A stretch of 64,000 bases of DNA, taken from contig NZ_JABMLF010000002.1 in assembly GCF_013205055.1 (NCBI RefSeq), positions 62,001 through 126,000 of the forward strand, given 5' to 3'. The translations under genes were made by a program, and so were the position numbers. This stretch comes from Rathayibacter sp. VKM Ac-2856 (GTDB taxonomy: Bacteria > Actinomycetota > Actinomycetes > Actinomycetales > Microbacteriaceae). Position 1 is the stretch's first letter. Each line of letters begins with the position of its first letter. Positions 24,214 to 32,675 of the stretch are shown in pieces. A model generated the notes under the pieces. The model saw only the letters and a list, made by a program, of their open reading frames with translations. It was not told the origin of the DNA and made no database searches.

Positions 24214-25296
24214 CTAGGCCGGCACGTCGATCCAGGCTCCGGCCGTCGATGCGTCGAGCACGGCGTCGGTGATGCGGGCGGCGCGCAGCCCGTCCGCGAA
24301 GGTCGGCAGGCCCTCCACCTCGGCGCCCGCGACGGCGGAGTAGGTGTCCCGCGCGAACGCGGTGAACGCGTCCTGGTAGCCCATCGGATGCCCGCTCGGC
24401 ACGATCGACAGCCGTGCCGCATCGGGGCGGAGGATCGACGCGTCGCGCGGCACGAGGACCGCGCTGTCGCGCCGTCCGATCCACAGCGTCTCGGGCAGCT
24501 CCTGCTCGAACCGCAGCGACTCCTCGAGTCCCGACACCTCGAGCACGAGCTCGTTGCGGTGCCCCGCGGTCACCTGCGACACCAGGAGGGTGCCGACGGC
24601 GCCGCCCGCGAGCCGGACGATCACGCCCGCCGCATCCTCCGTCTCCACCCGGCGGCCGCCGCGCTCGGCGTGCACGGTGCTCGTGGTCGAGGCGAGCGCC
24701 GTGATCCGCTCGCCGGTGACGAACTCGAGCAGGTCGACCAGGTGCGAGCCGATGTCGGCGAAGGCGCGCGAGCGCCCGCCCGCCGCCGGGTCGACCCGCC
24801 AGTTGTCGTCGGAGGCGCAGAGCAGCCAGTCCTGCAGGTAGCTCCCGCGCACCGTGACCAGGCGCCCCGCCTCCCCCGCCGCGACGCGGGCCCGCGCCTC
24901 GCGCACCATCGGGTGGAAGCGGTAGGCGAACGGCACCGTGGCGACCACTCCCGCCTCGGCGGCGGCCTCGACGAGTGCCGTCGCCTCCGCCGTCGTCGCC
25001 GCGAGCGGCTTCTCGCAGACCACGTGCTTGCCCGCCGCGAGCGCCGCGAGCGCCAGCTCGGCGTGGGTCGCGTTCGGAGTGCAGACGTGCACGACGTCGA
25101 TCGAGTCGTCCTCGATCAGCGCGTGCGCGTCGGCGTGAGCGCGCTCGAAGCCGAGCTCTCCGGCCGCCCGCTCGCCCTTCGCGGGGGTCGAGGAGGCGAC
25201 GCCCGCGAGCACCGCTCCGGCGCTGCGGGCCGCCCGGCTGTGCACGGCGGCCATGAACCCGCCGCCGAGCACGCCGACCCGCAGGGGTCCGCCCAT
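24214..25296 (-). CDS. Gfo/Idh/MocA family oxidoreductase (operon gene 3)
   Basis: 360 residues. Rossmann motif VGVLGGGFMAAVH (about 7-19), family signature Glu95-Lys96-Pro97 (HVVCEKPLAA), and a C-terminal substrate domain with FADIGSHLVDLLEF where the catalytic His lies. This is the inositol-2-dehydrogenase/glucose-fructose oxidoreductase type, using NAD(P). The ATG overlaps the upstream gene's TGA by one base. Three adjacent genes (isomerase, dehydrogenase, dehydrogenase) fit a sugar or polyol catabolic route in which one enzyme makes a keto-sugar and another isomerises it. Confidence 0.9.
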   Translation of the reverse strand: MGGPLRVGVLGGGFMAAVHSRAARSAGAVLAGVASSTPAKGERAAGELGFERAHADAHALIEDDSIDVVHVCTPNATHAELALAALAAGKHVVCEKPLAATTAEATALVEAAAEAGVVATVPFAYRFHPMVREARARVAAGEAGRLVTVRGSYLQDWLLCASDDNWRVDPAAGGRSRAFADIGSHLVDLLEFVTGERITALASTTSTVHAERGGRRVETEDAAGVIVRLAGGAVGTLLVSQVTAGHRNELVLEVSGLEESLRFEQELPETLWIGRRDSAVLVPRDASILRPDAARLSIVPSGHPMGYQDAFTAFARDTYSAVAGAEVEGLPTFADGLRAARITDAVLDASTAGAWIDVPA

Positions 25297-26405
25297 CAGA
25301 CGAGCGTCGCTTCGCTCGGGTCCCAGTCCTCGGGCAGAGCGGGGCGGGGCGCGACCGTGCTCTCGACGAGCACCTTCTCGCCGGTCTCGGCCGCCTCGAG
25401 CAGCGAGAGCATCACGTCGGTGACGTGGTACGCCAGGTCGCCCGACGCCGCCTCGGGCCGGTCCTCGCGGATCGCCCGCGCGAGCTCCAGCACACCGGTG
25501 CCGCGCGAAGCGGTGGACCCGGTGGCCTGCACGACCTCGGGCTCGGCCTGCCCGCGCCGGTAGAGCGTCAGCTCGCCGTCGTGCATGTTCGGGTCGGGCA
25601 GCACGAGGGTGCCGTCGGAGCCGTTGATCTCGACGAAGCCGGCGCGCGGCAGGCTCGACTCGAAGCTCCAGACGCCCTGCGCCGAGGCGCCGGACTCGAA
25701 GCGCAGGAGCCCGCCGATGTGGGTCGGGATCGTGACGGGGAACTCGGTCCCCTCGCGCGGCCCGGAGCCGACCGTGCGGGTCGCGCGCGCCTGCGACGAG
25801 ACCGCGGTGACGCTCGCGACGGGGCCGAGGTTCTGCACGAGGGTCGTGATGTAGTACGGCCCCATGTCCAGCAGCGGGCCGCCGCCGGTCGTGAAGAAGA
25901 ACTCGGGGTTCGGGTGCCAGCCCTCGGGGCCGGGGCCCTGGAAGAGCGTGATCGCCGAGAGCGGCGTGCCGATGGCTCCGCTCTCGATGAGGCGCTGCGC
26001 GGTCTGCAGACCGGCGCCGAGGAAGGTGTCGGGCGCCGTGGCGACCCGCAGCCCCTTCTCCTTCGCGAGGGCCAGCAGCTCGACTCCGCTGTCGCGGTCG
26101 AGCGAGAACGGCTTCTCGGTCCAGACGTGCTTGCCCGCCTCGACCGCCTTCCGAGCGACCTCGACGTGCGCCGCGGGGATCGTCAGGTTCACGACGATCT
26201 CGATGCCGGGGTGCGCGAGGAGCTCCTCCACCGTGCCCGAGGCCGGCACGCCGAACGCCTCGGCCTGCGCCTTCGCGCGCTCGAGGTCGATGTCGGCGAC
26301 GAAGAGGACCTCGAGGTCGGGGAAGACGGTGAGGTTGGTGAGGTACTGCGTGCTGATGTTGCCCGCGCCGATGACGCCGACGCCGACGCGCCCGGTGCCG
26401 CTCAT
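25296..26405 (-). CDS. Gfo/Idh/MocA family oxidoreductase (operon gene 2)
   Basis: 369 residues. GVIGAGNISTQYL (about 10-22) binds the dinucleotide. Glu97-Lys98-Pro99 (HVWTEKPFSLD) is the family signature, and the middle carries GGGPLLDMGPYYITTL, the substrate-domain stretch typical of sugar-acting members. The ATG overlaps the isomerase stop in an ATGA. A longer open frame reaching 26858 is antisense reading of the isomerase gene and is rejected. Its pairing with a second, different family member suggests two oxidation steps or an oxidation/reduction pair on the same substrate. Confidence 0.9.
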   Translation of the reverse strand: MSGTGRVGVGVIGAGNISTQYLTNLTVFPDLEVLFVADIDLERAKAQAEAFGVPASGTVEELLAHPGIEIVVNLTIPAAHVEVARKAVEAGKHVWTEKPFSLDRDSGVELLALAKEKGLRVATAPDTFLGAGLQTAQRLIESGAIGTPLSAITLFQGPGPEGWHPNPEFFFTTGGGPLLDMGPYYITTLVQNLGPVASVTAVSSQARATRTVGSGPREGTEFPVTIPTHIGGLLRFESGASAQGVWSFESSLPRAGFVEINGSDGTLVLPDPNMHDGELTLYRRGQAEPEVVQATGSTASRGTGVLELARAIREDRPEAASGDLAYHVTDVMLSLLEAAETGEKVLVESTVAPRPALPEDWDPSEATLV

Positions 26406-27151
26406 GCGCCGAGCTCCGAGACGTAGCGGTGGGCGGAGGCGAGGCCCTCGAAGACGTCGCCCGCGTAGGCGTCGAACTCGAGCACCGACAGGGCCTGGGG
26501 TGCGGCGGCGAGGATCGCCGGGACGTCCATCGCCCCCTCGCCCGCGGGCAGCTGCTCGGAGGTGTCCTTCGAGATCGGCCCGTCCTTCACGTGCAGGAAG
26601 CGCACCTGGTCGCCGAGGCGGCCGAGCACCTCGACCGGGTCGTCGCCGCCGACTGCGGCCCAGTAGGTGTCCAGCTCGAGGACGACGCGCGGATCGAGCA
26701 GGCTCGCGAGGTGCTCGAAGGCGCTCCGGCCGTCGACGCGGTTCTCGAACTCGAAGGCGTGGTTGTGGTAGCCGAGCACCAGTCCGCGCGAGGCGGCGGT
26801 GTCGACGAGCGCGTTCAGCTCGTCGGCGATCGCGGCGACACCGTCGGCGGAGGTCCACCGGTCCGGGTCGACCATCGGGTCGATCACGGTCTGCACGCCG
26901 AGCGACGCGGCGATGTCGAGGATCTCCTCGACCGGAGCACCGGTCTCGAGGAGGCGGGCGTGCGCGCTCGGAGCCGTGAGGCCGCTCGCGGGGAGCGCCG
27001 AGCGGTAGGCGTCGGCGCGGTTCACGAGGTCGAACAGCTCGACCTTCGCGAAGCCGATGCCGGCGAGCCGGTCCATCGCGGCGGGCAGGTCCGCGGCGAG
27101 CGCGTCGCGGACCGAGTAGAGCTGGACGGAGAGATCTGTGGGTGTGGCCAC
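26402..27151 (-). CDS. Sugar phosphate isomerase/epimerase (TIM-barrel, AP-endonuclease-2 family)
   Basis: 249 residues. LSVQLYSVRDAL opens the first strand. Metal and catalytic features include GYHNHAFEFE, LELDTYWAAVGG and HVKDG, as in inosose dehydratase, hexulose isomerase and 3-dehydroshikimate-dehydratase-like members. It should isomerise or dehydrate a keto-sugar produced by the two following dehydrogenases. It is first in a three-gene operon with 4-bp and 1-bp overlaps, divergent from a ROK regulator with an operator-like inverted repeat between them. Confidence 0.9.
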   Translation of the reverse strand: MATPTDLSVQLYSVRDALAADLPAAMDRLAGIGFAKVELFDLVNRADAYRSALPASGLTAPSAHARLLETGAPVEEILDIAASLGVQTVIDPMVDPDRWTSADGVAAIADELNALVDTAASRGLVLGYHNHAFEFENRVDGRSAFEHLASLLDPRVVLELDTYWAAVGGDDPVEVLGRLGDQVRFLHVKDGPISKDTSEQLPAGEGAMDVPAILAAAPQALSVLEFDAYAGDVFEGLASAHRYVSELGA

Positions 27152-27200
27152 CGGGGGGTGCTCCTGATCGACGTCGAACGTGGAGTTCCGACCTTACGCG

Positions 27201-27228
27201 GACTTTTGCGCCGAGCCAAGCAAAACTC
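27201..27228. promoter_or_regulatory. Candidate ROK operator
   Basis: Inverted repeat GACTTTTGC - 10 nt - GCAAAACTC, 9-bp arms with one mismatch, lies in the 144-bp region between the sugar operon and the ROK gene, 49 nt from the operon start. AT-rich TTTT/AAAA half-sites spaced by about one helical turn are typical of ROK regulators such as NagC and XylR. Confidence 0.55.
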
Positions 27229-27295
27229 CCTTCCGTGGCGCGGGAAAGCGCGCTCCGAGCGCGCAGAAGCGGGCGCCCTGTGATTGACTCCAGCC

Positions 27296-28468
27296 ATGTC
27301 CCCGCGCCGCCGCTCCCCGATCAGCGCGGTGGGCGAGCTGCTGCTGCTCCTGGCCGACGGCGCACCGCGCACCCGGGCCGACGTCGTCGCCGAGACCGGC
27401 CTGCCCCGCGCGGCCGTCTCGGCCCAGCTCGACGCCCTGATCGCCACCGGACTCGTCGCCCGGCGCGACGACGCCCCCTCCTCCGGCGGCCGCCCGGCCG
27501 GCCGCGTCGCCTTCGACGCCCGCGCGCGGAGCCTGCTCGCGATCGACCTCGGCGCCGCGCACGCCACCGTCGCCCTGACCGACCTCGACGGCCGCGTCCT
27601 CGCCGAGCGCCGCGAGGAGATCGCGATCGCCGACGGCCCGCAGGTCGTCCTCGGCCACGCCCTCGACGTGGCCGCCGCGCTCCTCGACCAGGCGCCCGGA
27701 GCCGGACCGCTGGCGGGCGTCGGCGTCGGTGTCCCCGGCCCGGTGGAGCACGCCACCGGCCGCCCGGTGAAGCCGCCGATCATGCCGGGCTGGGACCGCT
27801 TCGACATCCCCGAGGCCGTCGCGCGCCGCCTCCCCGTCCCCGTCCTCGTCGACAACGACGTGAACCTCCTCGCCCTCGGCGAGCACGCCGACCACTACGC
27901 CGACGTCGACGACCTCCTCTACGTGAAGGTCTCCACCGGCATCGGCGCCGGCATCGTCAGCGGCGGCGCCCTGCAGCGCGGCGCGCTCGGAGCCGCGGGC
28001 GACCTCGGCCACGTCCAGGTGCCCGGCGACCGCGGCGAGGCCGACCTCGAGGCGATCGCGAGCGGCTCGGCCATCGCCCGTCGCCTGACCGCGGCCGGGC
28101 TGCTCACCGCCGAGGGCCTGCCGATCGCGAGCACCGCCGACGTCGTGGCCCTCCTCGTCGCGGGCGACGCCACCACCGTCGACCTCACCCGCGCAGCCGG
28201 CCGTGACCTCGGCGAGGTGCTCGCGACCTGCGTGAACCTGCTGAACCCCTCCGTCATCGTCATCGGCGGCAGCATCGCGCAGGCCAGCCACGAGGTCCTC
28301 GCCGGCGTGCGCGAGGTGGTCTACCGCCGCTCGCTCCCCCTCGCCACCCGCGCCCTCGACATCCTCCAGGCCTCCGGCGACACCGGCGGCGGCGTCCGCG
28401 GCGCCGCCCTGATGGTCCGCCGCCACCTGCTCTCCCCCGCCCGGGTCGACGCCTTCCTCGCCGCCTGA
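27296..28468 (+). CDS. ROK-family transcriptional regulator
   Basis: 390 residues. The N-terminal winged helix-turn-helix (about 8-62, with TRADVVAETGLPRAAVSAQL) is followed by a sugar-kinase-like ROK domain with ATP-site IDLGAAHATVAL, the catalytic-type DNDVNLLALGEH, STGIGAGIV and GDLGHV. The zinc-binding Cys cluster normally after the GH(V) motif is absent (GHVQVPGDRGEADLEAIASG), so this member probably works without the structural zinc. It should repress the divergent sugar operon until its sugar binds. The ATG at 27296 is chosen over a TTG 12 nt upstream. Confidence 0.88.
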   Translation: MSPRRRSPISAVGELLLLLADGAPRTRADVVAETGLPRAAVSAQLDALIATGLVARRDDAPSSGGRPAGRVAFDARARSLLAIDLGAAHATVALTDLDGRVLAERREEIAIADGPQVVLGHALDVAAALLDQAPGAGPLAGVGVGVPGPVEHATGRPVKPPIMPGWDRFDIPEAVARRLPVPVLVDNDVNLLALGEHADHYADVDDLLYVKVSTGIGAGIVSGGALQRGALGAAGDLGHVQVPGDRGEADLEAIASGSAIARRLTAAGLLTAEGLPIASTADVVALLVAGDATTVDLTRAAGRDLGEVLATCVNLLNPSVIVIGGSIAQASHEVLAGVREVVYRRSLPLATRALDILQASGDTGGGVRGAALMVRRHLLSPARVDAFLAA

Positions 28469-28584
28469 CTCCGCCGCCCGACGCCACCTGACGCCGCCGT
28501 CCGACGCCGCCGCCGGCCCGCCGGCGCCGCCCGGCCTCGGCGTGCCGGTTGGGCAGGACGCCCGAACAGGCAGAGAATGAATCG

Positions 28585-29232
28585 GTGCCCGATCTGCAGC
28601 TCTCGTTCCCCTGGGAGACGCAGCCCGTCTTCAAGGACCCGGAGCCGCCGCACCTCCGCCGGATCGTCGCCGACTCCTCGGATCGCGTCGCCTGGCTGCG
28701 CGCCCGCTCGCGGGGCATCACCGCGACCGACGTCGCGCGCCTCTCCTCGCCCGCCGCGATCGACCGCGCCGCGCTCGACAAGCTCTACGGGTCGAGCTTC
28801 AGCGGCAACGCCTTCACCGATCACGGCCGCGCCCGCGAGCCGGAGATCGCCGCCTGGGTGCGCCGCGAGCACGCGATCGAGCCCAGCAGCACCCTCTTCC
28901 ACGCCAGCCAGGAGCGCCGGCACCTGGCGACCCCCGACGGCATCGGCCTCCGCGAGGACGGCCGCCTCGAGCTCTGCGAGATCAAGACGACCTCGAAGCC
29001 GTGGAAGAGCATTCCCCGGCACTACCTGCGCCAGGTCTTCTGGCAGCAGTACGTGCTCGGCGCCGAGCGCACCCTCGTCGTCTGGGAGCAGCACCGCGAC
29101 TTCATCCCGATCGACGCCGTCCCCGAGAGCCGCTGGGTCGACCGCGACGAGGACGAGATCCACGTCCTGGTCCGCCTCGCCGGCATGCTGATGGCTGAGC
29201 TGCACGAGAGAACGCGCGCGGGCCGGCGATGA
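28585..29232 (+). CDS. YqaJ-type (PD-(D/E)XK) nuclease-fold protein
   Basis: 215 residues from the GTG. The family layout is clear: SRGITATDVARLSSP near the start, HGRAREPEIAAWV, then ATPDGIG (metal Asp), LELCEIKTT (E-x-K) and IPRHYLRQVFWQQYVLGAE (the final helix of the lambda-exonuclease fold). YqaJ proteins process DNA ends for phage recombination. Here the gene is chromosomal, with no phage neighbours and no partner annealing protein. Its stop overlaps the next start (ATGA), so it is coupled to an alpha/beta hydrolase. GAGAAT lies 6 nt before the GTG, suggesting a leaderless start. Confidence 0.82.
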   Translation: MPDLQLSFPWETQPVFKDPEPPHLRRIVADSSDRVAWLRARSRGITATDVARLSSPAAIDRAALDKLYGSSFSGNAFTDHGRAREPEIAAWVRREHAIEPSSTLFHASQERRHLATPDGIGLREDGRLELCEIKTTSKPWKSIPRHYLRQVFWQQYVLGAERTLVVWEQHRDFIPIDAVPESRWVDRDEDEIHVLVRLAGMLMAELHERTRAGRR

Positions 29233-29981
29233 CCGCGCTGCTCCTGCACGGCCTGGGCGGCGACCGCTCGCAGGCCCTCGGCCTCCTGCGCGCCGCACTG
29301 CCGGCCGGCACCGAGGTCATCGCGCCGGACGTCCGCGCCCACGGCGCCTCCGAGCTGATCGGCGGAGCCGACGACTTCTCGCTCAAGTCCCTCGCCGACG
29401 AGGTGACCGAGGAGGTGATCCGGGCCGGAGCCGCGCACAAGCCGCTCACCGTCCTCGGCCTCTCGATGGGCGCCGCGATCGCCCTGCGCCTGGCGAGCCG
29501 CAAGGTCCTGCCGATCGACCGCGCCGTCTTCGTCCGCCCCGCCTTCACCGCGGAGCCGCTGCCGGACAACCTCTCGGTCTTCCCCGTCATCGCCCAGCTG
29601 CTGCACGACCACGGCGCCAAGCGCGGCGAGCGGATCTTCCGCGCCTCCGGACTCTTCGACCGCGCCGCCCAGGTCTCCCCCGCGTCGGCGGAGGCGCTCT
29701 GCCTGCAGTTCCGGTCGCCGAAGGCGCAGGAGCGCGCGGTGCGGCTGGCCGAGATCCCGCGGAACGCCGCCTACCGCGACTCGGGCGAGCTCGGCGAGGT
29801 CATCGCGCGCACCCTGGTCATCGCGGCCGACCGCGACCCGGTGCACCCGGTGGCGGTCGCCGAGCAGTGGGCCAGGGCCCTTCCGGACGCGGACTTCGAG
29901 CAGGTGCCGTCGCGCGACGCGGGCCTGGCTCAGCAGCAGGAGCGGATCCGCGGGCACGTCCGCGAGTGGCTCGAGCGCTGA
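29229..29981 (+). CDS. Alpha/beta hydrolase
   Basis: 250 residues. The oxyanion-type LLLHGLGGD (4-12), nucleophile elbow GLSMG with Ser79 and the acid Asp in IAADRDPVHP are present. The usual final catalytic His, expected in the stretch VPSRDAGLAQQ, is not obvious; the Pro-Ser-Arg there replaces the common G/S-H. It may use another base or be non-hydrolytic. It is translationally coupled to the YqaJ-type gene upstream. The 3' end overlaps the oppositely oriented DUF998 gene by 164 bp. Confidence 0.85.
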   Translation: MTALLLHGLGGDRSQALGLLRAALPAGTEVIAPDVRAHGASELIGGADDFSLKSLADEVTEEVIRAGAAHKPLTVLGLSMGAAIALRLASRKVLPIDRAVFVRPAFTAEPLPDNLSVFPVIAQLLHDHGAKRGERIFRASGLFDRAAQVSPASAEALCLQFRSPKAQERAVRLAEIPRNAAYRDSGELGEVIARTLVIAADRDPVHPVAVAEQWARALPDADFEQVPSRDAGLAQQQERIRGHVREWLER

Positions 29982-30666
29982 GCTCGTCGCCCGCGCGGCT
30001 CCGCTCGCTCGCGCGCGCGCCCGTGAACTCCTCGCCCGCCAGGACGAGTCCGACGACGGCCAGCCAGAGCACGGCGATCGCCGTCGCGACGAACTCCAGG
30101 GTGCCGCCGACCCCCAGCCACAGGCGCAGCAGCGAGAGGATCGCGCCGGTCCCGGCGACCAGCGCCACCGCGATGCCGGCGACCAGCGACAGCCGGGCGA
30201 CCCCGGGCCGCTCCCGCGCCGTGGCGAGCTGCAGCATCGCCAGGCAGGCCGCGGAGAAGCCGAGCACCGCGGCGGAGGTGTGGATCAGGTCCTGCCAGCT
30301 GAACCGCGGTCCGACCGGGAGCGGGCAGCCCGCCGAGCAGGTCACCTGAGAGGCGAGCGCGAAGCACAGCGCGGCGAGGAGGATTGCCAGCGCGGGCCGG
30401 AAGCCGGGCAGCAGCCGCGTCCGCACCGCTCGCGCCCCGATCGCGATGGCGACGCCGCCGGCCGCGACCAGCAGCAGGGCGACGCGGAAGGTGCCGGCTG
30501 TCGGCAGGTCCGGGGCGCCCATCTCGCTGACGTAGACCCAGCGCGAGGTGCCGATGCTGAACCGCGCGGCCAGCAGCAGGGCGAGCCCGGCGAGCACCAG
30601 GAGCGCTCCCCCTACGAGGAGGGGGCCGTTCGCTCGTCGTCGCACCCCTTCATGGTGCCAGACCAC
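29818..30666 (-). CDS. DUF998-like integral membrane protein
   Basis: 282 residues with six hydrophobic segments (about 15-35, 58-78, 88-110, 125-145, 157-180, 188-212). The pattern of a short extracytoplasmic CSAGCPLP loop and SWQDLIHTSAAVLGFS fits DUF998, a family of small membrane proteins of unknown role. The final 70 residues are Arg/Ala/Pro-rich, without structure, and read antisense to the alpha/beta hydrolase gene. The tail may be a recent extension past a lost stop. The GTG start at 30666 is the first in frame; another GTG is 7 codons in. Confidence 0.75.
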   Translation of the reverse strand: MVWHHEGVRRRANGPLLVGGALLVLAGLALLLAARFSIGTSRWVYVSEMGAPDLPTAGTFRVALLLVAAGGVAIAIGARAVRTRLLPGFRPALAILLAALCFALASQVTCSAGCPLPVGPRFSWQDLIHTSAAVLGFSAACLAMLQLATARERPGVARLSLVAGIAVALVAGTGAILSLLRLWLGVGGTLEFVATAIAVLWLAVVGLVLAGEEFTGARASERSRAGDELSARATRGRARGSAPAAEPGPRRATAPARSPRPEGPWPTARRPPPGAPGRGRPR

Positions 30667-30877
30667 ACGGGGAGCACCGGTCGAGAAGCGGGAGGGCCGC
30701 CTTCCCTCCCGAACGGGGGACTTCGGAGCTTTCTTCTCGGAGGGGTGACACCGTCGAAACAGCCCGGACTCATTACCGGGATTGACTGAACGCGGCGCGC
30801 GGAAGCGGGGACGGTCGGGGCGGACAGCCGCCTCCCGCCTGCTCGAAGGACCACCGCCGCCGGATCAGGAAAGGGCG

Positions 30878-31909
30878 ATGATGCACAACAGCGCGCTCGG
30901 CCACGGCCTCGCGATCGGCGACATCCCGGAGGAGGTGGTGCTCCCCGAGACGATGACGGCGGCGGTCATCGACGCCCCGGGCGACTGCTCGGTCCTCCAC
31001 CTCGCGACGGTGCCCACACCGACCGCGATCAACGCCGAGTTCGCCGTCAAGGTGATCGCCGCCGGGGTGAACCCGCTCGACGCGAAGACGCGCGCGGGCC
31101 GCGGAGTCGCGGCGCAGATCCCCTCCTACCCGGCGGTGCTCGGCCACGACTTCTCCGGCATCGTCGTCTCGAGCCCCTACCCGGCGCATCCGCTGCGCCC
31201 CGGCGACGAGGTCTACGGCTTCGTGATGGTGCCGCGCTACTCGGGCTCGTACGCCGAGTACGTCAGCGTCCCTAGCGTCTCGCTGACGCGCAAGCCGTCG
31301 ACGCTCTCGCACGTCGAGGCCGCCGGCGTCCCGCTCGCGGCGCTGACCGCCTGGGGCATGGTCGTCGAGCTGGCGAAGGCGCACGAGGGCCAGCGGATCC
31401 TGATCCACGCGGGCTCCGGCGGCGTCGGGCACTTCGCCGTGCAGTTCGCGGCCTACTTCGGCGCCTCGGTCATCGCGACCGGCTCGACCCGCAACCTGCA
31501 GTGGCTGCGTGAGCTCGGGGCGGACCAGGTGATCGACCACACGACCGAGCGCTTCGACGAGCTGCTGAGCGGCGTCGACGTCGTCATCGACCTGGTCGGC
31601 AACGTGCACGACGACACCGGCTCCCGCTCGCTCACGGTGCTGCGCCCCGGCGGGCTGATCGTGAACGCGCCGACGGGCAGCTGGCCCGGGTTCTTCGAGG
31701 AGGCGGCCGCCGCCGGCGTGCGCGCCTCCACCTTCCGCGTCGCCCCCGACGGCGCGACGCTCGGCGTCGTCTCCCGCCTGCTCGAGTCCGGCGACGTCCG
31801 CGTCTTCATCGACGGCGTCTACCCGCTGCACTGCGCCGGCCAGGCCCACGCCCAGCTCGAGACGGGCCACACCCGAGGCAAGCTCGTCCTCACCGTAGCC
31901 GAGGGCTGA
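30878..31909 (+). CDS. NADP-dependent quinone-type oxidoreductase (MDR superfamily)
   Basis: 343 residues. GroES-like N-terminal domain (VIAAGVNPLDAKTRAG, then AVLGHDFSGIV) and a Rossmann domain with HAGSGGVGHFAVQFAAYFGA, the MDR dinucleotide signature. The zinc ligands of alcohol dehydrogenases are missing, so it belongs to the zinc-free quinone oxidoreductase/enoyl reductase group. It should reduce a quinone or activated double bond with NADPH. Two adjacent ATGs (30878, 30881) follow AGGAAAGGG; the first is used here. A hairpin with 8-bp arms (30689-30711) lies in the 211-bp region upstream. A family A palindrome follows the stop by 11 nt. Confidence 0.88.
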   Translation: MMHNSALGHGLAIGDIPEEVVLPETMTAAVIDAPGDCSVLHLATVPTPTAINAEFAVKVIAAGVNPLDAKTRAGRGVAAQIPSYPAVLGHDFSGIVVSSPYPAHPLRPGDEVYGFVMVPRYSGSYAEYVSVPSVSLTRKPSTLSHVEAAGVPLAALTAWGMVVELAKAHEGQRILIHAGSGGVGHFAVQFAAYFGASVIATGSTRNLQWLRELGADQVIDHTTERFDELLSGVDVVIDLVGNVHDDTGSRSLTVLRPGGLIVNAPTGSWPGFFEEAAAAGVRASTFRVAPDGATLGVVSRLLESGDVRVFIDGVYPLHCAGQAHAQLETGHTRGKLVLTVAEG

Positions 31910-31920
31910 CCCCCGTCTCT

Positions 31921-32000
31921 CCTGCTCCGCGAGATGCCACTTGTGCACGCGACACGCCGTGTCGGGCGTGCACAAGTGGCATCTCGCGGGAGGGAGCAGG
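31921..32000. repeat. Palindromic repeat family A, copy 4
   Basis: 22-bp core arms are extended outward by CCTGCTCC/GGAGCAGG-type complementarity, giving about 30 bp per side. The loop is GACACGCCGTGTCGG. It lies between convergent stops, 11 nt from one and 3 nt from the other. Confidence 0.9.
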
Positions 32001-32003
32001 GCG

Positions 32004-32564
32004 TCAGGGCAGGGGGCGCTCGAGGACGAAGTCCTCCTCGAGGCGGCCGCCGACCAGGAAGCGCCGGGTGCCGACGACCTCGAAGCCGTGCTTGGCGTAG
32101 AACCGGCGGGCGCGCTCGTTCTCCTGGTTCACGCCGAGCCAGATGCTGAGGGCGCCGCTCGCCCGCGCCTCGTCCAGGGTGGCGGCCATCAGCCGCGCCG
32201 CGATCCCCGAGCCGTGCCGGTCGGGCACGGCGTAGCACTTGCTGAGCTCGATCGTCGGCCGGACGGTGACCGCGACGGCCGCGTCGGGGTCCGACGGCTC
32301 GCCGCGCACGAGCATCGTGTAGCCGAGCGCGCCGGAGGAGTCCTCCGCCAGGAACAGCGCGCGGCCCTCGTCGGCGAGGTGGCCGCGGAACCGCTCGACC
32401 GACAGCACGGTCCGGATGAAGTCGGCCTTCGCCTCGTCGGTGACGTGCGGCGGGCAGGCGAGCGGGAACGTCGCGGCGGCCACGGCCGCGAGCTCCTCAG
32501 CATCGGCGGCGACGGCACGGCGGACGGTCACCGGGGTGTCACTCGGGGGGAAGGCGTCGGGCAC
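32004..32564 (-). CDS. GNAT-family N-acetyltransferase
   Basis: 186 residues from the GTG at 32564. VTVRRAVAADAEELAAV opens the fold; motif A is CYAVPDRHGSGIAARLM, and ARRFYAKHGFEVVGTRRF is the C-terminal strand-helix. It acetylates an unknown amine or protein. A longer in-frame start at 32645 would run through the rplA terminator and is rejected. CATACT lies 7 nt before the GTG, so the message may be leaderless. It is downstream of rplA but insulated from it by a terminator. Confidence 0.85.
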   Translation of the reverse strand: MPDAFPPSDTPVTVRRAVAADAEELAAVAAATFPLACPPHVTDEAKADFIRTVLSVERFRGHLADEGRALFLAEDSSGALGYTMLVRGEPSDPDAAVAVTVRPTIELSKCYAVPDRHGSGIAARLMAATLDEARASGALSIWLGVNQENERARRFYAKHGFEVVGTRRFLVGGRLEEDFVLERPLP

Positions 32565-32608
32565 GCCGACCAGTATGCCCGGCAGGCGCCCGGCCCCCGC
32601 AACGACGA

Positions 32609-32640
32609 AGGAGGGGACCCGCCGAAGCGGATCCCCTCCT
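32609..32640 (-). terminator. Terminator of the rplK-rplA unit
   Basis: AGGAGGGGA and TCCCCTCCT close an inner CCGC/GCGG stem with a CGAA loop, 35 nt after the rplA stop. Confidence 0.85.
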
Positions 32641-32675
32641 GTCACTGCTGGTGCAGCTCAGTGCTGTGCCGAGGC

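Noticed and set aside
32565-32645. Longer GNAT start at 32645
   Set aside because: It would translate through the rplA terminator, and the added residues match no part of the GNAT fold.
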